Shown: in pieces, positions 1 through 6,100 of the stretch
Position numbering within the stretch: position 1 is the stretch's first letter
How the letters are laid out: each line of letters begins with the position of its first letter
Assembly: GCA_046260445.1 (NCBI GenBank)
Contig: JBHEPF010000080.1
Coordinates: 1 to 6,935 of the forward strand
Length of the DNA: 6,935 bases
Reading direction: 5' to 3'
From: F2B08 sp046260445
GTDB taxonomy: Bacteria; Actinomycetota; Actinomycetes; Actinomycetales; Dermatophilaceae
The notes under the pieces: generated by a model
Seen by the model: only the letters and a program-made list of their open reading frames with translations
What the model was told of the DNA's origin: nothing
The model's database searches: none
Made by a program: the position numbers and the translations under genes

Positions 1-274
1 GTATGCCGAGGTCACCCAGCTCGTCGAGGAGCTCACCACCCACCGCGCCATCGAGCGGATCGGCGAGTCGGTCACGGTGCTCGTCGACGAGATCCTCGAC
101 AACGGCTCGGGCACCGAGGAGATCATCGGGCGCAGCGCGCAGCAGGGGCCGGACGTCGACGGCTCGACGCTGCTGCGGTGGCCGGCCGACGGACCCTTCC
201 CCGAGGTGGGTGAGCTGGTGGCGGCCCAGGTGACCGACGCATACGGCGTGGATCTGGTGGCGGAGCCGACATGA
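1..274 (+). CDS. rimO: Ribosomal protein S12 methylthiotransferase RimO, C-terminal fragment (TRAM domain)
   Basis: The reading frame is open from base 2 and ends at TGA 272-274, giving the last 90 residues of a protein whose 5' part lies outside the window. RimO is a radical-SAM enzyme that adds a methylthio group to a conserved aspartate of ribosomal protein S12. The catalytic radical-SAM part is not present. What is visible is the end of the preceding helical part (VTQLVEELTTHRAIERIGES) followed by a TRAM-type beta-barrel: VTVLVDE, then EEIIGRSAQQGPDVDGST, then PEVGELVAAQVTDAYGVDLVAE. The 'IIGRS..QGPDVDGS' stretch matches the RimO TRAM signature (E. coli RimO has IIGRSMADAPEIDG). MiaB, the tRNA paralogue, has a less similar TRAM end. 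Its stop overlaps the pgsA start by 4 bp (ATGA), and rimO-pgsA-cinA-clgR is a known actinobacterial order, which supports the call. Confidence 0.88.
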   Translation, partial: YAEVTQLVEELTTHRAIERIGESVTVLVDEILDNGSGTEEIIGRSAQQGPDVDGSTLLRWPADGPFPEVGELVAAQVTDAYGVDLVAEPT

Positions 275-897
275 CGACCCAGCCCAAGGCGCCCCCGAGC
301 CCGTGGAACATCGCCAACGCGCTGACGATGCTCCGGCTCGTGCTCGTGCCGCTCTTCGGGTGGCTGCTGCTCTTCGACGGGGGCCAGTCGGCGGGGTATC
401 GCTATCTCGCGGCCGCCTGCTTCGGCGCCGCGATGATCACCGACCGCATCGACGGGGACATCGCGCGCAGCCGCGGCCTGATCACGAAGTTCGGGCAGAT
501 CGCCGACCCGATCGCCGACAAGGCCCTGATGACGATGGCGTTCGTCGGGCTGTCGATCATCGACGTCATCCCCTGGTGGGTGACGATCCTCGTGCTCGTG
601 CGCGAGTGGGGCATCACGCTCATGCGGTTCATCGTCATCCGGCACGGCGTCATGCCGTCCGGCCGCGGCGGCAAGATCAAGACCGTCCTGCAGACCGTCG
701 CGATCATCGCACTCACCCTGCCGCTGGAGACCTGGCCGTTCGCGACGCTCTGGATCGTGTTCGCGTACGCCGCGCTCGCCGCCGCCGTCCTTGTCACCGT
801 CCTCACGGGGCTGGACTACGTGCGTGACGCGGTGCGGCTGCGCCGGACGAGCGAGCGGACCGAGCGCAAGAGGACGGCGCGCAAGGACTCGGCGTGA
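271..897 (+). CDS. pgsA: CDP-diacylglycerol--glycerol-3-phosphate 3-phosphatidyltransferase (PGP synthase)
   Basis: 208-residue integral membrane enzyme of the CDP-alcohol phosphatidyltransferase family. It joins CDP-diacylglycerol and glycerol 3-phosphate to make phosphatidylglycerophosphate, the precursor of phosphatidylglycerol and cardiolipin. The family motif D-x2-D-G-x2-A-R-x8-G-x3-D-x3-D is complete: D58, D61, G62, A65, R66, G75, D79, D83, which are the Mg2+/CDP-binding and catalytic positions. About six hydrophobic segments are visible (near residues 20-35, 44-57, 86-98, 101-123, 137-152, 156-178), then a basic, soluble C-terminal tail from about 187 (RLRRTSERTERKRTARK). Length is normal. 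The ATG overlaps the rimO stop, and GGAG at 262-265 lies 5 nt upstream as ribosome binding site. The PgsA subtype rather than PI-phosphate synthase is favoured by the rimO/cinA/clgR context, as with the pgsA paralogue beside clgR in mycobacteria; substrate is inferred, not shown. Confidence 0.9.
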   Translation: MTTQPKAPPSPWNIANALTMLRLVLVPLFGWLLLFDGGQSAGYRYLAAACFGAAMITDRIDGDIARSRGLITKFGQIADPIADKALMTMAFVGLSIIDVIPWWVTILVLVREWGITLMRFIVIRHGVMPSGRGGKIKTVLQTVAIIALTLPLETWPFATLWIVFAYAALAAAVLVTVLTGLDYVRDAVRLRRTSERTERKRTARKDSA

Positions 898-1445
898 GCT
901 CGGAAGCCGAGGCCGGGGGCGGGGGCGGGGGCGGGGACAAACCTGGCAATAGGGCGGTTCGTGCCGCGGTGGACGCGCTGGCGGCCGAGGTCATCCACGG
1001 CTGTCGTGACCGGGGGCTCACCATCGCGACGGCCGAGTCGCTCACGGGTGGGCTCGTCTGCGGGGCGCTGACGTCGGTGCCAGGCGCATCGCTCGTCGTG
1101 CGCGGGGCGGTCGTGGCGTATGCGACCGACCGCAAGGCGACGGTGCTCGGGGTCCCTGAGATGCTGCTCGCCGAGCGGGGTGCCGTAGACGCTGACGTGG
1201 CGCGGGCGATGGCCGAGGGGGTGCGGGGCGTCATGGCGGCCGATATCGGGCTGGCCACGACAGGGGTCGCGGGTCCGGACCCGCAGGACGGCCATCCCGT
1301 CGGGACGGTGTTCGTTGCGGTGAGCGCCCCCGGCATCGACCTCGTCGAGCGGCGCGAGCTCACCGGGGACCGCGCGGCGATCCGGGAGGCGACGGTCGCG
1401 GCAGTCCTCGCGCAGTGTCTTGACGCGCTGAACCGTCTGTCGTGA
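894..1445 (+). CDS. cinA: CinA C-terminal domain protein, PncC-type nicotinamide-nucleotide amidohydrolase
   Basis: 183 residues comprising only the CinA C-terminal domain; the N-terminal MoaB-like COG1058 domain of full-length CinA is absent, as is usual in actinobacteria. Family members deamidate NMN to nicotinic acid mononucleotide, recycling the by-product of NAD-dependent DNA ligase. Signature elements are TAESLTGG (46-53), RGAVVAYATDRKATVLGV (70-87) and GVAGPDPQDGHPVGTVFVAV (124-143). The GTG start at 894 overlaps the pgsA stop (GTGA), and AAGGA at 883-887 sits 6 nt upstream; this start is preferred over an in-frame GTG at 969 that has no good Shine-Dalgarno. Using 894, the protein begins with an unusual leader, SSEAEA followed by seven glycines (G8-G14), encoded by a GGGGGC repeat and probably disordered. 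If translation instead starts at 969 the repeat would be untranslated. The biochemical role is inferred from the family; the historical name refers to competence-induced genes in other bacteria. Confidence 0.88.
   Translation: MSSEAEAGGGGGGGDKPGNRAVRAAVDALAAEVIHGCRDRGLTIATAESLTGGLVCGALTSVPGASLVVRGAVVAYATDRKATVLGVPEMLLAERGAVDADVARAMAEGVRGVMAADIGLATTGVAGPDPQDGHPVGTVFVAVSAPGIDLVERRELTGDRAAIREATVAAVLAQCLDALNRLS
915..936 (+). repeat. GGGGGC hexanucleotide repeat / G-quadruplex motif in the 5' end of cinA
   Basis: Four G-runs (915-919, 921-925, 927-931, 933-936) are separated by single C residues, that is 3.7 uninterrupted copies of the 6-mer GGGGGC. The repeat unit is two glycine codons (GGG GGC), so gain or loss of a unit leaves the frame intact. 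Four runs of at least four G with one-base loops is a very strong canonical G-quadruplex pattern and lies on the coding strand, so it would be present in the mRNA 21-42 nt after the cinA start. Folding itself is inference. Confidence 0.9.
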
Positions 1446-1516
1446 TCCATCGGGCGTGAGCACGACGCGACGGGCCGAATCGCGCTTCCCTCGCGCGCGC
1501 CGTGGGTGCTGCAAGG

Positions 1517-1530
1517 TACGGTGTTCCCCA
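1517..1530 (+). promoter_or_regulatory. Candidate -10 element placing the clgR transcription start at its ATG (leaderless mRNA)
   Basis: TACGGT at 1517-1522 fits the actinobacterial -10 pattern TANNNT, and exactly seven bases separate it from the A of the proposed clgR ATG at 1530. This spacing is typical of leaderless actinobacterial genes. No recognisable -35 element is seen 17 bp upstream (that region is CG-rich), and there is no Shine-Dalgarno at a useful distance: AAGG at 1513-1516 lies 13 nt from the ATG. The preceding 84-nt gap after cinA leaves room for an independent promoter. It is a pattern match only. Confidence 0.4.
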
Positions 1531-1829
1531 TGATCGTGTTGCGCCGCGAGCTCGGCGAGGTCCTGCGCGAAGAGCGCCAGACCCAGGGCCGGTCCCTGCG
1601 CGATGTCGCGAAGGCCGCCTCCGTCTCCACCGCATACCTCAGTGAGGTCGAGCGGGGGACCAAGGAGGCCTCCTCGGAGCTCATCGGATCGATCTGCTCC
1701 GCGCTCGGCCAGCCGCTCTCGCAGGTGCTCTCCGAGGTGACCGAGCGCGTCGCCACCGCCGAGGCCGCCACCGCTCCGGTGCCGCTGCACGAGCGGCGCG
1801 CGACGATCTCCGCCCGCAACGCCGCCTGA
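1530..1829 (+). CDS. clgR: ClgR-type transcriptional regulator (XRE-family helix-turn-helix)
   Basis: 99-residue DNA-binding protein. ClgR in Streptomyces, Corynebacterium and Mycobacterium activates clpP/clpC and other proteostasis genes under stress. An XRE-type helix-turn-helix occupies about residues 8-63: LREERQTQGRSLRDVAKAA, then SVSTAYLSEVERGTKEASSE, whose YLSEVERG.KEASSEL core is diagnostic of ClgR. The N-terminus MIVLRRELGEVLR matches the family's usual start, so I chose ATG 1530 over an upstream in-frame GTG at 1506, which would add a non-conserved MLQGTVFP and has no ribosome binding site. The C-terminal 35 residues are a variable Ala/Thr-rich tail ending in Ala-Ala; ClgR proteins are known Clp protease substrates and such an end resembles a degradation tag (inference). 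It lies 84 nt after cinA and probably has its own promoter. I found no CGC-N5-GCG ClgR-type operator in the upstream gap. Confidence 0.9.
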   Translation: MIVLRRELGEVLREERQTQGRSLRDVAKAASVSTAYLSEVERGTKEASSELIGSICSALGQPLSQVLSEVTERVATAEAATAPVPLHERRATISARNAA

Positions 1830-1968
1830 ACCGCTGTCGGCCGAGTTGACGCGGCCCTGCCGAGCCGAGGCGATTCTGGCGAACCAGGCGATATAACGCC
1901 ACCCGTACGCGGGGACGCATCCCGTCGGCAGAACCGCCTCTTCTCGAGCGGCCTCGGACCGTCCTAGG
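1830..1968. other. Intergenic gap between convergent clgR and dodecin genes, with short inverted repeats
   Basis: No coding region or RNA gene is recognisable here. Short stem-loops are present: GGCCG/CGGCC (1839-1843 with 1852-1856), CTGG/CCAG with a CGAA loop (1876-1887), GGCG/CGCC around ATATAA (1887-1900) and CCCG/CGGG with a TACG loop (1902-1913); the second and third share a base. GTCCT (1961-1965) can pair with AGGAC (1979-1983) across the dodecin stop. None is followed by a T-tract. Because both flanking genes end here, the region probably terminates transcription from both sides, but no single element is convincing. Confidence 0.35.
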
Positions 1969-2178
1969 TCAGTCGTCGAGGACGAATGTCACCTCGAGGA
2001 TGACGTTGTAGGCCGTGATGGTGCCGTCGGTGACCTCGGCCTTCTGCTCCTTGACCCATGCCCCCGAGACGTTGCGCAGGGTCTCCGCCGCGCGGGTCAC
2101 ACCCTGCTTGACGGCGTCCTCAAAGCTGACATCCGAGCGGGCGCTGATCGTGGTGATTCGAGCGATCGATGCAGACAT
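1969..2178 (-). CDS. Dodecin family flavin-binding protein
   Basis: 69-residue protein with full-length dodecin architecture, a beta-alpha-beta-beta fold that assembles into hollow dodecamers storing or buffering flavins (FMN, riboflavin or lumichrome) in the cytoplasm. Visible elements are the first strand ARITTISARS, helix SFEDAVKQGVTRAAETLRN (18-36), then GAWVKEQKAEVTDGTITAY and the last strand NVILEVTFVLDD. W41 is the position that sandwiches the isoalloxazine ring in characterised dodecins. The residue aligned with the flavin-contacting glutamine of archaeal and mycobacterial dodecins appears to be N58 here. The start at 2178 is chosen over an upstream ATG at 2205 because AAGGGA (minus strand, 2184-2189) lies 5 nt before it and MSAS..ARIT is the normal family N-terminus. 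It lies 93 nt downstream of nei2 on the same strand, so could be the last gene of the lhr-nei2 unit or independently transcribed. Link to oxidative stress is inference. Confidence 0.9.
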   Translation of the reverse strand: MSASIARITTISARSDVSFEDAVKQGVTRAAETLRNVSGAWVKEQKAEVTDGTITAYNVILEVTFVLDD

Positions 2179-2183
2179 GGTCT

Positions 2184-2189
2184 TCCCTT
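2184..2189 (-). promoter_or_regulatory. Ribosome binding site deciding the dodecin start
   Basis: Read on the minus strand this is AAGGGA within GAAGGGAAGA, with 5 nt to the ATG at 2178-2176. It fixes the start at 2178; an ORF opening at 2205 would place this site inside the coding region. Confidence 0.65.
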
Positions 2190-2196
2190 CGTCGAG

Positions 2197-2218
2197 TCGG
2201 CCCACGGTCGCGGGCCAA
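2197..2218 (-). other. Strong hairpin between nei2 and the dodecin gene
   Basis: On the minus-strand transcript the arms UUGGCCCGC and GUGGGCCGA can form a 9-bp stem (two G-U wobbles) closed by the four-base loop GACC. It lies about 54-75 nt after the nei2 stop and 18 nt before the dodecin start codon, just upstream of its ribosome binding site. It could act as a terminator or processing point after nei2, or as structure in the dodecin 5' leader. No U-tract follows, so a classical intrinsic terminator is not supported. Confidence 0.4.
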
Positions 2219-2271
2219 CCTCCACGTCACCACACCCCGGCATCGACCGCAAGGTCTCACCGGGCCGGATG

Positions 2272-3126
2272 TCACCGGCGGCGGGGGCGATACCCGCTGC
2301 GGGACCGTGGCTGTCCGCTCGAGAGAGGCGCCTGGGGCTTGCCGTCGTCGGTCGGGGCGAGCCCGCCCTGGCACGTCGGACACGAGAAGAGCGTCCGCTC
2401 CCGGTGCGCCGGGCCGGCCATCGCGACCCTGATCGTCTGCCCGCACCTTCGGCAGGGCTGGCCGGAGCGGGCATGGACGTATGCGGTGGTCACCGCTCGC
2501 GTGCACGCGTCCTTCATCATCCGCTGGATCCGCGTCAGGAGCGCGGCGAGTTCGCCCTCGCCCAGCTCGGCGATGGGTCGCCACGGGTTGACGCGCTCGA
2601 CCCATAAGCCCTCGCTCGCCCACATCGTGCCGATGCCGGTGAGGTTGCGCTGGTCGAGCAGGCTCGCCCCGATGAGGTCGTGGGTGCTGCCGAGACGTCC
2701 TTCTCGCAGATGAGCAACGGCGGCGGAGAGGTCCCAGTCGTCTCCGAGGATGTCCGGGCCGAGATGCCCGAGCAGCTGCCCCTCGTCCTCGGTGCGGACC
2801 AGGTCGAGCCCGCCCAACCGACGCCCCAGAGCCGTCCACCGGGTGGTTCCGAGGACGGCGCGGACGATGTCAGCCGTCGGGATCCGGTCCGCGGCGTCCT
2901 GGATCCGCCAGGAGCCCTCCATCTTCAGGTGCGAATGGAGGGTGAGACCGCTGTCGAGGCGATGGAGGATGTGCTTACCGCGCGGCACGACCTCGAGCGT
3001 CGTCATGCCGACGAGGTCGCTGTCGATGAGCCGCCCCCAGCGCAGCTCGGCCCGGTGCAAAACCTCGCCGCGAAAGACCTGGTCGAGCCGACGGCAGGTC
3101 CGCCAGACGGTGTCGCCCTCAGGCAT
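2272..3126 (-). CDS. nei2: Fpg/Nei family DNA glycosylase / AP lyase (endonuclease VIII, Nei2 type)
   Basis: 284-residue base-excision-repair enzyme that removes oxidised bases and cleaves the resulting abasic site. The N-terminus MPEGDTVWR gives Pro2 (Schiff-base nucleophile after Met removal) and Glu3, which also fixes the start codon, although no good Shine-Dalgarno is visible. K51 in PRGKH is the conserved beta-hairpin lysine. HSHLKMEGSWR (64-74) is a Nei signature. LLDQRNLTGIGTMWASE (156-172) is the helix-2turn-helix DNA-binding motif, with Thr where many relatives have Asn in GIGN. The C-terminal zinc finger has C225, C228, C249 and C252. About 32 residues follow the finger (GGLAPTDDGK... 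ending RPRRR), longer than usual, basic and probably disordered. EGDTVWR and overall pattern match the actinobacterial Nei2 (mycobacterial Rv3297-like) rather than Fpg/MutM. It starts 44 nt after lhr on the same strand, as in mycobacteria, indicating a shared transcript. Confidence 0.92.
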   Translation of the reverse strand: MPEGDTVWRTCRRLDQVFRGEVLHRAELRWGRLIDSDLVGMTTLEVVPRGKHILHRLDSGLTLHSHLKMEGSWRIQDAADRIPTADIVRAVLGTTRWTALGRRLGGLDLVRTEDEGQLLGHLGPDILGDDWDLSAAVAHLREGRLGSTHDLIGASLLDQRNLTGIGTMWASEGLWVERVNPWRPIAELGEGELAALLTRIQRMMKDACTRAVTTAYVHARSGQPCRRCGQTIRVAMAGPAHRERTLFSCPTCQGGLAPTDDGKPQAPLSSGQPRSRSGYRPRRR

Positions 3127-3170
3127 GGACGCACCGCCACGTGGAGAGCGACATCAAAGGCAGCGTCACC

Positions 3171-6100
3171 TCAGGCACGGATCCGCAGCCCCTTCGGCGT
3201 CATGTGGAACCCGGCCGAGAGCAGCGCTGCGACGAGTGGCGAGCCGGACCCGAGCAGGTCGGCGCCGTCGGCCTTGCTCACGGTGAGCCGGCCGAGCGCC
3301 CCGGCCCGCACCGCGCCGGCCAGAGCCGCCGACGCCGCCTCGAGCGCCGCAGGCTCCTCGGTCCAGGTGAGGACGGTGCGGCCGCCGCGCTCGACGTACA
3401 TCACGAGATCCCCTTCCCGGAGGATGACGAGTGACCCTGCCTTGCGCCCGGGCTGGTGCCCGCGAGAAGAGCCGTCCTCACCGGCAGCCCGCTCGGGCCA
3501 CGGCAGCGCGGCGCCATAGGGCTGGGCCGGGTCGGTCGCGGCGAGCACGAGCGTGACCGGCTGGCGGTCACCCTCGCCGGTCGCGCGCAGCCGGTCCACC
3601 GTTGCCGTCGCCCCGAACTGCGCGGCGCCGAGATGCTCGATGAAGTAGCCGCGTCGCAGCACCCCGGTCTCCTCGGCCTTGCTGTAGACGCGGTAGAGCC
3701 CGGCGAACCCACCCGGCACGTCCTCGGCCGCGGCGACACCGCGCGTGACGATGCCATAGCGGTCGAGCAGCACCTCCGCGCGAGCCAGGGTGCGAGCGGT
3801 GATGTTGTCGATCGGCGTCGGCAGGCGTGACCAGCGCCCGGCCACCGTCGGTGGTGTGGCGCGGATCCCTCCGGCGCCCGCGAGCCGTCCACTGCCGAGC
3901 ATGCCGAGCCCCGAGCGGCGCCCGGCATAGCGGGCCCGAGCCGGGGCACGCCGGCGAGCACCCCGAGCATGCGTCGTCCGACCCCCGCCGAGCCGGGCTC
4001 GCAGCGGCGTGAGCGTGTCGCCCGTGACCGCCCCCGACCAGACGAGGTCCCACAGCGCCTCGACGATCTCGCTGTCACCCCAGACGGTCGTATCGTCGAC
4101 CGACGCCCGCACCGAGTCGGCCACAGCGCCGAAGAACATCGCGCCCCCACCGGAGAGCGCCCGCAGCACCGCCTGGGCCCGGTCGGCGTCGGCGCCAGGA
4201 CCGGTGGCGTCGTGCAGCGTCAGATGAGCGGTCTCGGCGACATGGAGCGAGACCCAGCCGTCGTCCCCCGCGAGTGATCCGTGACCCTGCCACAGGACCT
4301 CGCCCGAGGTCATCAGGTCATCTAGAAGCGCGGGGGAGTACTCGGACACCCGAGCCGGCAGCACGACACTCTCCAGTGCACTTGCCGGCAGGATCGCGCC
4401 GGAGAGCTGCTCCACCGCGCGCAGCACACCGGACCGGCCGCGCAGCCCACCCGGGATGGCGTGCCAGCCGGGCAGGAACCGCGCATACGTCCGCGGGTCG
4501 ACCGGCTCGACCTCCTTGCGCAGGGCGGCGAGCGAGCGGCGCCGGATCGAGCGCAGCACCTCGGGGTCGCACCACTCGTTCGACTCGCGGTGCCCGGCGC
4601 TCGGGTGGTCACCGGCGAGCGCGGCGAGGGTCTCCGGCGGCAGGAACTCCCCTGTCGTCATCCGCCCCGCCGCCGCGAGCCGGTTCAGCGTGTCCGTCAC
4701 GACCGCGACCCCGAGCCCGAACCACTCGGCCGCCGAGCCGGCGAGGAACGGCCCGTGCGTGCGTGCATACCGGCGCAGCAGGTCCCCGATCGGGTCGCTA
4801 ACCGGGGTGAGGTATGCGTCGGACACCCCCACCGGCAGGCTCGCCCCGAGCGCGTCCCGCAGGCGGGAGGCGTCCTCGATCGCCGCATACCGGTCCTCGC
4901 CGGCGACCCGCACCGCGATGACCTGACGTTCGTCGGTGAGGCGACCCAGCCATCCGGGCACCTCCGCGCGGAGGTCCTCGCGGGTGCGCTCGACGACCGC
5001 GGCGACCGGCAGCGGCCCGAGGGTGCGCAGGAGGTCGACGACGTCCTCGGCGTCGCGGCAGGCCCGCTCGGGGGTGAGCCGTTGCAGCTCGCGCTCGGTC
5101 GTCGCGATCGCGTCCGGGTCGAGCAGGTCGCGCAGCGACAACCCTTCGCTCTGCCCGAGGAGGTCGGCGAGGAGACCCGGGTCGAGGGCAAGGGCGGCGG
5201 CGCGACGCTCGGCGAGCGGTGAGTCGCCCTCGTAGAGGAACTGCGCCACATAGCCGAAGAGCAGCGACTGCGCGAACGGCGACGGCTGACGGCTCTCGAC
5301 GTCGACGACGGAGACCTCGCGCCGCTGCACCCGCCGCAGCAGGTCGACGAGCCCCGGCACGTCGAAGACGTCCTGGACCACCTCCCGCACCGTCTCGAGG
5401 ATGATCGGGAAGGTCGGGTATGCGCTGGCCACCTCGAGCAGAGCGGCCGACCGCTGGCGCTGCTGCCACAGCGGCTGGCGCCGGTCGGGGCGGCGCTTGG
5501 GGAGGAGGAGTGCGCGGGCGGCACACTCGCGGAACCGGGCCGCGAACAGCGCCGACCCGCCGAGCTCCTCGGTGACGAGGTCGGTGACGTCGTCGGGGTC
5601 GACGAGGACGGCCTCGATGAGGGCGGCGACACCACCGGCTGCGCCCGGACCGCCACCGTCGGTCTCGTCTCCCGGCAACGAGTCCAGCTCGAGGTCGGGG
5701 AGGCGGAAGACGATGCCGTCGTCGGCGGCCATCGCCTGCACGTCGACGCCGAACCGCTCCCGCATCCGGGCCGTGACGCACAGGGCCCAGGGAGCGTGGA
5801 CCGAGCGTCCGTAGGGGGAGTGGACGACGACGCGCCAGTCGCCGATCTCGTCGCGGAACCGTTCCAGCACGATGGTGCGGTCGTCGGGGAGGCTGCCGGT
5901 CGCCTCCTGCTGCTCGCGCAGGTAGAGAAGGAGGTTGTCGATGGCCCACGGGTCGAGCCCGGAGGCGGCGACGCGCTCGCGGGCCTTGGCGTCCTTGGCC
6001 TGGGTGACCTCGCGGACGTACGTGCCCACGGCGGCACCGAGCTCGTAGGGGCGGCCGATCGAGTCGCCCTTCCAGAACGGCAGCTTGGCGGGGATGCCGG

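Noticed and set aside
1446..1529. Possible ClgR autoregulatory operator upstream of clgR
   Set aside because: I looked for the CGC-N5-GCG core known for ClgR sites and found none at correct spacing; the CG-rich repeats here (near 1481-1500) do not fit.
803..1819. Long open frames on the minus strand opposite cinA and clgR (338 and 324 residues)
   Set aside because: Both lie antisense to two well-supported genes, have Arg/Ser/Pro-rich low-complexity translations and no recognisable domain. They are the usual GC-rich shadow frames.
1846..1897. TTGACG (1846-1851) and TATAAC (1892-1897) as a plus-strand promoter antisense to the dodecin gene
   Set aside because: The two elements are 40 bp apart, far beyond a workable -35/-10 spacing, and neither has a suitable partner.
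2015..3519. Plus-strand frames of 232 and 279 residues opposite dodecin, nei2 and the end of lhr
   Set aside because: They overlap genes with clear catalytic motifs on the other strand and their translations resemble no protein family; composition is that of shadow frames.
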